64,000 nt of DNA, from contig VLTH01000001.1 in assembly GCA_008125075.1 (NCBI GenBank), positions 124,001-188,000 on the forward strand, written 5' to 3'. Every line of letters starts with the position of its first letter. The stretch's first letter is position 1. A program made the translations under genes and the position numbers. Of this stretch, positions 12,001 through 20,100 are shown piece by piece. The notes below the pieces were generated by a model, which worked only from the letters and a program-made list of their open reading frames with translations, ran no database searches and was not told where the DNA came from. The DNA comes from Acetivibrio alkalicellulosi. Its GTDB lineage: Bacteria > Bacillota > Clostridia > Acetivibrionales > Acetivibrionaceae.

Positions 12001-14152
12001 CAAGCTAGGGGTTGGGGGCAGTATATATGCAGCAGCAAATGCCTTTATGGATTATTTTGCATCTTACATGTTTTATAGTGGGAAGTTCTATTACCGTTCT
12101 GTAAATTGGACAAATTGGCTGGATGGAGGTATGGGAATCGTAACATCAAAGGTGAATTCTGAACTGGGCTTTGACGGCATGACATTTGAGACAGGATTGC
12201 AGCAGTTAGAAAAAGTATTTGATATAAATGTTCCCGTAATATTGCCTTGTATACATTCCAAGAACCTAGAACCCACGCATTTACTTGAGCAAAAGAGTGA
12301 GAAAATGATGGAGAGCCAGTTGGAACAGAAGGATCAGAAAAAAGCTATACATTTCATGAATGTGGATACAACAGAGTTAGTTAAAAATTTATTATCGGAA
12401 GAATTAAGAATTCCAGAAGATAAGTTAGATGAAGATATCAGTTTTTCTGATTTTGGTGTAGATTCCATTATTTTAGCTCAGCTGGTAAAAGCACTTGAGA
12501 AAAAGGTGAATGCCAATATTGAACCATCTATTTTTCTAGAATGTCCTACAATTAAGATGCTTTCCAGTGAACTTGCGATACGTGGATATTCTGTGGCATG
12601 TGAGGAAGAGAGGAAGATACAAGAGTCTAAGGAAGTAAACCTGGATATAAAAAAACAGCTGCTGTCCTCAAAGTCACAGCAATTCAATACGGAAATGGAT
12701 AATAAAATTGCAGTAATTGGAGCTGGATGCATTTTTGCAGAATCGGACGGTCTTGAAAAATACTGGGAAAACTTGAAAAATGGTAGAGATTTAATTTGTG
12801 AAATTCCAAAGTCAAGATGGGATGCAGATAAACTCTACTCTCCAGTGCTAACCGATGGTAAGTCGATAAGCAAGTGGGGATCTTTTCTGAAGGATATTGA
12901 ATACTTTGACCCTGGATACTATAAAATACCAAAAGAGGATACAGTGTGCATAGATCCACTGATAAGGAAATTTCTAGAAGTGATGACACAGGCAATCTGT
13001 AATGCTGGCTACACAAAAGATGATTTATGGAATAAAAGAGCTGGTTTATTTGTAGGCTCCAGAATTAGTAATTATACAGAAAAGATTATCGATAAGGTTA
13101 GAAAGAATGGGGCAACTGGTGTCGGACAAAACTTCATAGCGGCATATGCAGCCCAAATTTTTAATTTGAAAGGACCAAATGTAGTTGTAGATTCTGCATG
13201 CTCTTCCTCGCTAGTCAGTATTCATCTGGCTTGTCAAAGTCTGCTGTCCAATGAGACTGAGATGGCAATAGCAGGTGGTGTGGACATACTGTTAGATGAA
13301 AGACCTTATTTGCTGCTCAGCAAAAGTGGTGCATTATCTCCTGATGGCAGATGTTATACCTTTGATGCCAGAGCAAATGGATTTGTCCCAGGAGAGGGTG
13401 CAGGAGCAGTAATCTTGAAAAAACTGAATAAGGCTATAGCAGATGGAGATATGATCTATGGAGTTATTGATAGTACTTCAGTGAATAATGATGGAGCTAC
13501 CATGGGAGTCACGACACCTAATCCAGAAGCTCAGGCAGCAGTTGTGGAGGAAGCAATTTTAAAAGCAGGAATTAATTTAGAAACTATCAGCTACTTAGAG
13601 GCACATGGTACAGGAACCTTAATTGGAGATCCCATTGAGCTGAAGGCTCTTACAAAAGTTTTTCAAAAGCATACAGATAAGATTGGCTATTGTGGTGTGG
13701 GAAGTGTTAAAAGCAATATGGGTCATTTACTCAGTGCTGCTGGCATTTCAGGTTTTATTAAGATATTGTTATGTTTGCAGAATAAACAGCTAGTGCCTAC
13801 GCTTCACTGTGAAAATCCTAACCCAAGGTTTCAATTTGATACATCACCATTTTATCCAGTGCAGAAATTAACTGAATGGAATAAGGAGCAAGGGGTACGC
13901 CGTGCTGGAATCAGTGCCTTTGGATTTGGTGGAACCAATGCACATGTTTTGGTATCAGAGTGGGAAGATACCAAAAATCAATATGTACGTCGCAAGTGGC
14001 CGCTTCCACAGCCAGAATATAAAAAGGAGCGCTATTGGTTTAATCATGAAAATCAGGAATATAACACGAAAAAACTAGAAGAGAATCCAGTGAAACAGTT
14101 AAGACTACGTAAAAATCAAATGAAAAGGGGCAAGCATTATGAAGGGGAGTAA
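2..14152 (+). CDS. Trans-AT polyketide synthase P1 (5' end outside window): [KS]-DH(degenerate)-KR-cMT-ACP-KS-KR-ACP-KS-KR-ACP-KS
   Basis: The frame is open from base 2, so the true start lies upstream. Residues here are numbered from the Met at 38. The window opens inside a KS after its active Cys; its HGTGT His is at 92 and its NIGH motif at 135. Next come a DH-like fold (about 400-660) lacking catalytic motifs, a KR (GGAGGIG 906, Tyr1048), a C-methyltransferase (about 1170-1530, SAM motif LEIGAGTGGTS near 1349) and an ACP (Ser1604). Module 2 is KS (Cys1859, His1994, His2034), KR (GGAGGIG 2517, Tyr2658), ACP (Ser2806). Module 3 is KS (Cys3063, His3198, His3245), KR (GGTRGIG 3834, Tyr3997), ACP (Ser4143). 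A last KS (Cys4388, His4523, His4563) ends the protein; its partner domains open the next gene. No AT domain is present. The stop overlaps the next start by 14 nt, which implies translational coupling. Confidence 0.95.
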   Translation, partial: SPKAYISFSKAGMLSPDGKCKTFDKNANGYVRSEGVGIVILKPLSQAERDGDTIYGVIKGSFVNHGGKAESYTAPNSHMQSELIVEACNRAGISPDTITYMEAHGTGTKLGDPIEFSGLKKAFDILHQKWNIDNVMHYCGIGSVKTNIGHLEMAAGMAGLFKVLLSMKYKKIPKMLHFKEVNPYVCTEGTPFYFVTETKEWKHLRRNDNQIIPYRAGISSFGFGGVNAHLIVEEYIREKQEIPMSIPALFLFSAKTIPVLKENIKAMIAFLSEERTISIYDMAYTLQTGREEMEERFAVISNSKEELLIQLKAFLAEPKAVNILRRKEKLKQSGAETSPNAHIIDQLIEKMQLEELRNLWLCGYKINWELLYEQKPHRVSLPTYSFDKKRHWIPCNRFTRNQRYSSKNGLFDEFVISKSMKSGLMFKKNFSSTDFQVKHASINNKSCISLSVLLEMLCNQIAIIDPEKRLIIKNIEADEPLVFDENEIDLYLYLTEKEESRYVFTFSDSAEEGKVYAKGEFHFEGNRDIEQLETIVLDEIKERCFNRLDENQIYEKLEHFNLRYDSYLKSIHTVFINEQEGIAEITLSDWVCGELKGCFIHSVVMEAVLQSLPMIWEEGSLRIPKGVQQVDVCHLMDKQSYVYIKKYGQNHYNALVTDSCGTICARFIGISLAHYNEIDPDIYFVPKWYAVPLEKEKQDSIKADENILIVYHGDSQDLKDQLVDRHWNCNVVLADYTYEEEIETKINTVLEKHHYFHRIYYLAGIISERIPFVNKEHIIASQKKGAIGLFGLLKQLKNRKRNLGGLKIKVITNDSVETIEGEVTIPYSASLRGLCKGIAKEYPDISVSCIDILYRDAKKDSKLLKQVAEHFVSEPAHKRNEEVAIRNGLRYQMRISPIRLPVIKEGPFKKRGVYVIFGGAGGIGRELTKYLSVQRKANVVIVGRSTITKELQTFLLGLQEHNGGDVCYVQGDLGDYDSVKRAIVETKQKFGKINGVFHSALALKEKAIEEMTEDEFVIPFDSKVYGSVHLYQALEEEPIDFLMFFSSAQSLAVNHNLSNYAASCNFKDAFAYSLRNCHASFDIKIVNWGFFETIRTKKEFGEKMAVKMLTPKEGIETIEKTLLTIENQVMAFKSDKYFLKSIGVDMESHLELVDFGMKSMLKDKTIETKAIMIDDKNIKEWITGKKELNALCGVILLSAFRKVGVFHGEAQEVNFNEIKKKLHIISLYDRLYFEIITILIQEGYLEKQGDKLVTTSKIYTEKLLELHRWKEEIITNYPQLTAFTNLLWSCAENLLPILKGKVLATEIMFPKSSMSLVEGAYKGNPVADYFNKLVGTAAAEYIRIQREDAKLKGHKIKILEIGAGTGGTSAFVLKQINPYNEHIHYSYTDISFAFVRYGQTEYGTKYSFIDFKVLDIERNVLEQGYQLGEFDIIIAANVLHATKELSRTLTNVKTLLKPNGWLILNELNGNENLLSLTFGLLEGWWLFQDPHLRIKGSPLIEDENWKRTLSGYGFRHTQIYHLHDQINQSIIISEADAELKRTDVAIENRDVNQPERSQENFLPDKAIEPERTNRELDIDKVDYITDVVVKKIAQTLGTAERDIDKNRAFSEMGIDSILGVQMVKAVNEQLKISLSKTCIYDYSSVEALSKHIKNKYGEQISEEKLEQLTMKKSNIVKNENVFRLKQEMEIRHADKVQMEDNDIAIIGMSGKFPQAENAEEFWLNLVNGIDSVTEVPPERWDINQYYDKDKRNLEKTYCRNGAYLQDVDKFDAMFFNISGSEAELMDPQHRLFLEECWKAIEDSGYSDVDMKGRKCGVFVGATDGDYHIKLTNDKVKREPQSFWGNDSAVLAARVSYFLDLKGACIALTTACSSSLVSLHLACQSILSGENEMAIAGGVFVLNTPYYPVLLSNGEMIAEDGRCKTFDDEADGFGLGEGVAAVILKPLRNAIKDHDHIYGVIKASGVNYDGKTNGITAPSSLSQTQLEVEVYKKAGIHPETIDYIETHGTGTKLGDPIEIEALTNAFQEFTEKKEFCAVGSVKTNVGHTAIASGITSIIKVLMMLKYKQIPPSLHFKKENENIHFKESPFYVNAKLRKWERKDHPRRCAVSSFGLGGTNAHVLMEEYIEKKEPLCSLPYYLIPLSVKKEHLILEKLKSVDGWLEANDASLADIAYTLQVGRSDFQYRSCFVVKNLEELKISIKNVISGKISDNYMTEQDSNKTISINNTFSYEWNAEESASVYKSKVIELAKVWLSGKSVEWKRLYGKNLPWRISMPVYPFEDQRYWAGEKKSMSKEQQKHYFKTAWVHKQLDAHSVDVPDDLLLFDTKEDLYHELSKYKKVMLVQQGDYDEKWEEGRFWINPRNSNEMEMLIERLLSRGIRCHTIVYNWNCETFSIQHQYIKESVQNEIVLLFQLIQVIERKMVKSLNLIRLYDGSKISSIANESLLGFFESLNKENLYYNCKGLSIDYVLFQSGRIGELILNELTEKNHRLVKYESGNRMIKQAVELDKISSESIVEKLRIKGTYMITGGAGGIGMIFAKHISEKIEGTVILLGRSELSDSTKNAITELNKRGSIVKYIRCDISSYEEVKDTVQFVRQKYGRIYGVIHSAGVIRDSLLLNKTMHEVQQVLAPKVYGIVNLDEALKDEPLDFFAAFSSMTAITGNYGQSDYAFANGFMDNYISYRKQRKRKGKSLSVNWNLWKDGGMLSNQEMKNLLKKLTGLELLYNDEGLEIFDIALSCASDNLIVMKGAQEDVYRYLNRNQHQNLMEDMAVKREIPNEQLVDYISQDILRHIAKTLKLNEAYLNSKDYMGDYGFDSLSIIKFTEALSSYYSIRVLPSAYYSNSTAVELAVYLYEENRDILKKFYMNEEADSDVKDDSVIIGTKEREVEEIRNSKYKVVEKPFHQPIAIIGISGVYPDSSDLEELWKHIENCDDLVKEVPAERWDWHEIYDEKLSDIHKTNSKWGAFINTVDEFDAEFFKISPLEAQLMDPQHRLFLQTAWKAIEDSGYKVSEISGTSMGVFAGVSYKDYLSLLSDEEAVRAQATTGNDHVMLVNRVSYLLNVSGPSEAIETACSSSLVAVNRAVRSIQAGECDMALAGGVNLMLSSESTVKLANMGMLAPDGKCKTFDCSANGFVKGEGIGLILLKPYEKAMQDKDFIYGVIKGVSTNHDGRSSSITAPNGQAQTNLLVQAYKEAEIEIGTVTYMETHGTGTKLGDPTEVEALKKAFRTLEELQKVKIGQKQYCGLGAIKQNIGHLEAASGITGLIKVLLAMKHKKLPGLPHFKKLNPNILLENSPFYLIEKTMEWKKIYDVNGVPIPRRAGVSSFGYGGTNAHVILEEHRQDIRKYVSLAQNQLFVLSARTKNVLQNYVKNVLEYLEKYSSFASNDVDSVCEEIKGILADILHVTEQYMDAHVNLIEYGMDRIALNELKHRIEKQYQIELPINASLGNVTIHSLAVGISQNSKNNITKEESLQYFYRIAYTSLACRNEMEERLAIVAYDIPDLKRKLNHFLLEKELKQDIYYGKADSRCEHIISLLGTSAEAFQSVAQKWVLGGVFDLSSLYSNGVPDKITFPTYPFDNQKYWCQGKQGKFDEVNAMNCTNTKDTLRFLCKKYKKSDKVYCHENVLPKTILLFVNENTEPMVKEIKKRYEDTSVICIQNKPVYNRNREHIHLPFHDYKEGQRISRQLFSKNSSIRTIIDLSDLYEDEQPELFQENGAKVAIIQEFIRQFKNEKIGVFHFTKGLQSFGGTKADLSGSTVAGLIRMLGAEYRKLSASTIDIDFQWFENLQYFIDILIREINNVEKSGEICYRNFLRYIPYLDDVEKSDIRKERKPDKDKVIVITGGTRGIGSQLAIHYVRKGFKKIVLMGKEEVPIEGKDNTLLGNLELSPSMKKKIQLVKDLESQGASVMVYGGSLTNRNRINKFFHDVRVKLGNIGTVLYCAGSVQNENPAFISKDWSEIKATYEPKISGLIVVSQVLSQDCLDAFVLFSSISGMVPKLGVGGSIYAAANAFMDYFASYMFYSGKFYYRSVNWTNWLDGGMGIVTSKVNSELGFDGMTFETGLQQLEKVFDINVPVILPCIHSKNLEPTHLLEQKSEKMMESQLEQKDQKKAIHFMNVDTTELVKNLLSEELRIPEDKLDEDISFSDFGVDSIILAQLVKALEKKVNANIEPSIFLECPTIKMLSSELAIRGYSVACEEERKIQESKEVNLDIKKQLLSSKSQQFNTEMDNKIAVIGAGCIFAESDGLEKYWENLKNGRDLICEIPKSRWDADKLYSPVLTDGKSISKWGSFLKDIEYFDPGYYKIPKEDTVCIDPLIRKFLEVMTQAICNAGYTKDDLWNKRAGLFVGSRISNYTEKIIDKVRKNGATGVGQNFIAAYAAQIFNLKGPNVVVDSACSSSLVSIHLACQSLLSNETEMAIAGGVDILLDERPYLLLSKSGALSPDGRCYTFDARANGFVPGEGAGAVILKKLNKAIADGDMIYGVIDSTSVNNDGATMGVTTPNPEAQAAVVEEAILKAGINLETISYLEAHGTGTLIGDPIELKALTKVFQKHTDKIGYCGVGSVKSNMGHLLSAAGISGFIKILLCLQNKQLVPTLHCENPNPRFQFDTSPFYPVQKLTEWNKEQGVRRAGISAFGFGGTNAHVLVSEWEDTKNQYVRRKWPLPQPEYKKERYWFNHENQEYNTKKLEENPVKQLRLRKNQMKRGKHYEGE
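10146..10430 (+). other. Helical insertion in the post-KS region of P1 module 3 (LINKS-like, ACP-resembling)
   Basis: Residues about 3370-3465 of P1 interrupt the usual KS-flanking subdomain. They sit between the strand containing FVLSARTK and the segment that normally reads as YTLQTGREEMEERLA (here YTSLACRNEMEERLA). The insert reads like an ACP fold: a helix, then YGMDRI, then HRIEKQYQIELP. The phosphopantetheine Ser position is Arg3413. Trans-AT KS domains from Bacillus carry a three-helix LINKS insertion in this subdomain that mediates lateral contacts between assembly lines. Assigning this insert to that class is inference from position and predicted helices. Confidence 0.55.
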
Positions 14153-17100
14153 TTTCAAGTACGAAACAATTATATATGATTCGGATCGAATTATTTCGGA
14201 TCATCAGGTATATGGAGTAAAGATAATGCCTGGTGTAACATTTATAGATGTAATTACCAGAATGCTTCAGTCAGAAGGATTTGATTTGAAAAAAATAATC
14301 TATAGAAATGTTTTATTTCTAAAGCCTGTTTCAACTACACAAGATTATGACAGACAAATAAAAATAGAGTATACAGGAGATAGGAAATCGGGAAGCATTA
14401 CTGCCTACAGTCAAATGGTAAAAAATGAAAATGCTTTAGAGGAAAAGTGGGAGCAAAACTTTTCCTGTGATTTGCAAATAGCAGATAAGACTGTATCTGA
14501 GAAAATTAATATAGGGGAGTTGAAAAAAAATGCAATAGCATCAGATTTAAGTGAAATTTATGCTTATGCCCGTAGTGTACATATTTATCATAGCGGATTT
14601 ATGAAAAGTGAGGGCATATTATACAAAGGAAGGGATTATGTTTTAGCAGAAATAGAGCCAAGTGCTATTGCAAAAAGGGAAGCAGAAGATTTCTGTCTAC
14701 ACCCCGCCATTTTAGATACTGCAACCTTTATTCCGTACCAGTTATATACTGAAAAAACTGTAAAACCGTATATTCCTTTGGTTATAAAGCAGGTTGTACT
14801 TGCTAAGAGTTTAAATAGAAAATGCTATGTTTATTCTCAGCGGACACGAGAAATGAATACAACAGGGGATTTGCTTTATGGAGATTTTACAATATTCGAT
14901 GAAGACGGAAATATGATTGCGTCCTTTGAAGATTTAACTGGAAAGCAGATTCGGACGGAGGCACTTATAAAAAGTCTGGAGGTAATCCAGGATGGGCATG
15001 CCAGAAAGCATATTGAGGATAAAGAATACATAAACGAAATACCCGAGAAAGAAGAATCACAAAATGAAGTCATAATGCAGCCGGATGAGAAAGTGGATGT
15101 TAATTCACTCGATATAAAAAGGATAGAAGAGGTATTGAAAAATTATATTCTGTCTTCTGTGGATGGACTAGGAAAAAATTTGCAGCCAGATGTTCCTTTT
15201 TTCGATCAAGGACTTGATTCTATGAATTTAGTCAATTTGTCGGCTGCTCTTGAAAAAAAAATGAATATTGCCTTGTATCCAACCTTACTGTTTGAATACG
15301 CATCTCTTCAGGAGTTGGCTGGATACATAAAACAGGAGTGTGCAGAGCCATTTATTTATGGATTTATAAAAAAAAATGTTTCAACCAACTTCATGGATGG
15401 AGAGGTTTCTTTTCCTGATTTTAAAGATTCAGAAGTGAATGAAAAAGACGATAATGAAAAAGACGATAATGAAAAAGACGATAATGAAAAAGACGATAAT
15501 AATGAAAAAGACGATAATGAAAAAGACGATAATGAAGACAATAATCAAGAAGATAAAGTGGCGGTTATTGGATTAAGTGGGAGATACCCAAAAGCAAATA
15601 ATCTGAATGAATTTTGGAATAACGTAGTGAAAGCCCAAAATTGCATTCAGGAAGTCCCTAAGGAGTTGTGGGATTCAGAAAAATATTACTCCAGCAATTC
15701 TGGGGAAAATGGCAAAACCTATGGGAAATGGGGGGGGTTTCTCGACGATGTTGATAAGTTTGATCCAATGTTTTTCCGCATGACACCAGCGGAGGCTGCA
15801 CAGCATGATCCGCAACTTCGGATCATGCTTGAAACAGTGTGGGAAACTATGGAGGACGGAGGATATACGAAAAAGTCTTTAGAAAATGAAGTGGTTGGGG
15901 TTTATACCGGTGTTATGAACAATGATTATACATGGGTAGCTTCGGAAAGCTATTATAAAACAGGGAACTATGGAACCAGCGGGTGTTATGATCATGATAT
16001 AGCCAATAAGATTTCTTACATAATGAATTTTCGTGGACCTAGCATGAGCATCCAGACCGCATGCTCCTCCTCTTTGACCGCATTGCATCTGGCAAGAACT
16101 GCGTTGAGGAATGGGGAATGTTCAGTAGCTTTTGTTGGTGGCGTAAACTTAAACTTACATTATAGTAAGTTTTTCATGCTAAGCAATCTACATATTATGG
16201 CACCAGATGGTATAGAAAAAACCTTTGATGAAAAGGCGGATGGTTATGTACCAGGAGATGGAGTTGGAGCAGTAATGCTGAAGCCACTAAAAGCCGCATT
16301 GAGGGATAACGACCATATTTATGGAATTATAAAAGCATCTGCCATTAATAATGCTGGTACAGGAGGAGGACAATATGTTCCAGGATTAAAAGCCATATCA
16401 AATGTAGTTACAGCAGTATTGGAGGAAGCCCAAATTACTCCTGACAAAATTGAGTATGTGGAAACCCACGGCAGCGGCTCTAAAATGGGAGATTCCATTG
16501 AAATACAGGCATTAAATCTGGCTTTTTCCAAGTATAAGCAGAAAAAGCCAGATTGTGCTTTAGGATCAAAAGCCAATATCGGACATCTTGAAGCAGCTTC
16601 TGGAATCTGCTCTTTAAGTAAAGTTTTATTAAGCTTTCAGAATAACATAATTCCGCCCTGTGCCAATGTTGAAAATATTAATTCGGCACTTTCTATAGAT
16701 AAGACTCCGTTTTATATCCCAACAAAGCCAGTTAAATGGGAACGAAAGCAAGCACCACGTTATGCAGGAATTAATTCCTTTGGAATTGGTGGCTCAAACT
16801 GCTTTGTATTAGTAGAGGAATACATTTCAAATAATAAAGTGTTACATAGCACAGGAAAATTATATCCATTTGTTTTTTCTGCAAAAGATACAGTGAGGCT
16901 TAGAGAATATGTGAAGAGGATGAAAGAGTACGTGCAGAAGCAGCTAGTGAACAATGGTGCAGCTCTTGATGAAGTCAGTCATATGCTTTTATATGGAAGA
17001 GAAAGAATGGAGGAGCGTGTGGTTTTTCTTGCTAAGACAGGAATAGAACTAATACAGCTTTTTCATGAATATATAAATGGGACAAATAAGTCCACTCAGG

Positions 17101-20100
17101 TGTTTGGTTTATCAGATAATATGGATGAAAGTGTGGAATCAGTAAGAATCAAAGCTTATGATTGGGTTCAAGGGGAGAATACAGATTTTTCTGATTTGTT
17201 TGACAGGATTCCTGAAAAAGTATCATTACCAACCTATCCATTTGAAAAAAGAAGATGCTGGATAGAAAAGGCGGAAACGGATATACTTCATTGTGAGAAA
17301 ACGAAAGTGAAAAAAATGCAAGAAAAGGGCGGAAATCTGCTACTTGCAAAGCCAGTATGGAAAGTGTGCCCTTTAGCTCATTGGGCTAATACAAAGGGAT
17401 CTATTCTGATTTTTGATGAAAATGAAAACCTCAACAGCTACCTTTTAAATAAATGTGATGAAGTTTCCATTATAATGGTATATGGTGGCACTGGCTATGA
17501 GCAGGTCAATAAAAAAACCTATAGAATAAATGCAGAGAAAAGTGAAGATTATAAAAAGCTATTTGAAGACTTGAAAACATTGGATTTACTGCCGCAGACA
17601 GTTGTGCAAGTGGAAAGAGGATGCATTCACCTAGATTCTGAAATGAATTGCTTTTCTATTTACTCTCCTTTATACACACTTGTTTACATCAGTCAGGAAT
17701 TGATAAGACATCGTCTCACTGCAAAGGTGCTTTGTCTATATTATGAAAACAAGAATAGTATTTCACAATATTCATTAGCAGCAGGATTTGCAAAAACATT
17801 GCATCGTGAAGTGCGAAATATCCACATTAGAGTAATTAGAACAGATGTTAGTCTAGATTCCATTAATCATATAGGAGAGCTTCTGCTTGAAGAAATGTCA
17901 GCAGAGAATAAGCAGTGTGAAGTTTCTTACAGAAATGGAATGCGGTATGTGCAGACATTTCAAGCTTGTACTGATGAAATACCTGTTGTACTGCCATCTC
18001 AATTGAAGGAAAATGGAGTCTATATGATTACTGGCGGAACTGGTGGAATTGGACGAAAACTTGCAGAGTACATCTGTACCCAGATAAAGTGTGTTCTTGT
18101 TTTTATCAGCAGGTCAGCATTGTCAGAAGAGGCTGGTGAGTTATTTGCAAAATGGAATCAGGCTGGCTCAAAATTGATACATTATCAAGGTGATGTTACG
18201 AATTACGAGCAGTTGAAGGCAATAAGGAATGACATCCTAGCACGATGGAATAAAATTACAGGGATATTTCATTGTGCTGGAGTATTAAATGACGGAGTAA
18301 TTCTTACAAAGAGTAGAGAAAATATGGAGTCTGTTCTAATGCCAAAGGTAAAAGGACTGCTGGTTTTAGATGAAGCAACTAAGGAAGACAAACTAGATTT
18401 TTTCGTTAGCTTTTCATCTACGGCATCTGCATTTGGAAATTATGGACAAAGTGACTATGCAGCTGCCAATTCCTTTATGGATTACTTTGCTTTTTATCGA
18501 GAAGAATTGCGGAAGGATGGAAAAAGGAATGGGAAGTCAATTTCTGTGAATTGGTCTTTGTGGAAAGAAGGAGGGATGACTCTAAATCCTGAAATATTGA
18601 GTAGGTTGCATAAAGAGTACGGAATTGAAGAAATCGAAACAGAGAATGGATTCAGGGCATTGGAATATGCAATACAATGTGATGAAAGACAGCTGGCAGT
18701 GTTACAAGGGGACAGGACAAAAATGCGAACGGTGCTGGAGATTGAAAAAGAACAGAAGGTACAAAAGATGCTACTTCAGACAACAGCATATGAAAACCAG
18801 GTAAAGGAATTTTTAATAAAAGTATTATCAAATGAAACTGGTTTTTATCCTAATGAAGTGGATCCAGATAAGTCATTTGGAGCGTACGGAATTAATTCTG
18901 TTATAATCATGAATCTGACCACTAAGCTTGAGGAAAAATTTGGAAAACTTTCAAAAACATTATTCTTTCAGTATCATACCATAACCGAGTTGGCAAAATA
19001 TTTAGCTGCTAAGTATCCAAATTGCCTGAAAGCTGGAGAGGAAGTATCAAATATTTTGTCACCAGTCAAGGTAGAAGAGGAAGTAAGGAGGACCTATCAA
19101 CCACAAAAGGAAAATCAGTTCTCAGAACCCAATGAGAAGGGAATTGCTATTATTGGTATCAGTGGGAAATACCCTATGGCAGATACAATCTCAGAGTTTT
19201 GGGAGAACTTAAAGTGTGGTAAAGACTGTATTACAGAGATACCTGAAGATAGATGGAACTATAAAGAATATTTTACAGAGAAAAAAGGCGTGAAAGGAAA
19301 GAGCTACAGTAAGTGGGGAGGCTTTCTCCGAGATGTAGACAAATTTGATCCTTTGTTTTTTAACATTTCACCAGCCGATGTTCCTGCAATGGATCCACAG
19401 GAGAGAATGTTTATGGAATGCGTGTGGAAATTGCTGGAAGATGCCTGTTGCACACAGGAAGAGCTTTCACAAAACCGAGTTGGGGTATATGTGGGAGTTA
19501 TGTCAGCTGATTATCTGACACTTGGAGGAAAGGAAGCATCAGCTACCCACGTAAAGGCCTCTTTTAGCTCTATTGCTAATAGAATATCTTATTTTTTAAA
19601 TCTTCATGGGCCTAGCATGGCAGTTGATACGATGTGCTCTTCTTCCTTAACTGCGTTACATATTGCTAGTGAAGCAATTCGACAAGGTGAAATTGATATG
19701 GCTATTATAGGAGGAGTGAATATAATAGTAAACCCTGATAAATACGTATGTTTGTGTCAAGATAGATTTCTTTCTAGTGATGGTAGGTGTAGGGCTTTTG
19801 GAGAAGGTGGAGATGGATATGTACCAGGAGAAGGAATTGGAGCTGTATTATTAAAGCCTTTAGAAAAAGCAGTTTCAAATCAGGATCAGATTTATGCAGT
19901 ATTGAAAGCTACGGTAATGAATCATGGTGGAAAGACAAACGGTTATACAGTACCTAATCCAAATACGCAGGCAGAATTAATCAAAAATGCAATCACCGAT
20001 GCAGGAATCATGCCTGAAGACATTAGCTATATTGAGGCACATGGTACGGGAACCTCATTAGGTGATCCAATTGAAATTACAGGGATATCTAATGCTTTTG

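Noticed and set aside
15438-15530. CRISPR array
   Set aside because: The repeats are contiguous 15-bp units with no spacers, and they are in-frame coding sequence.
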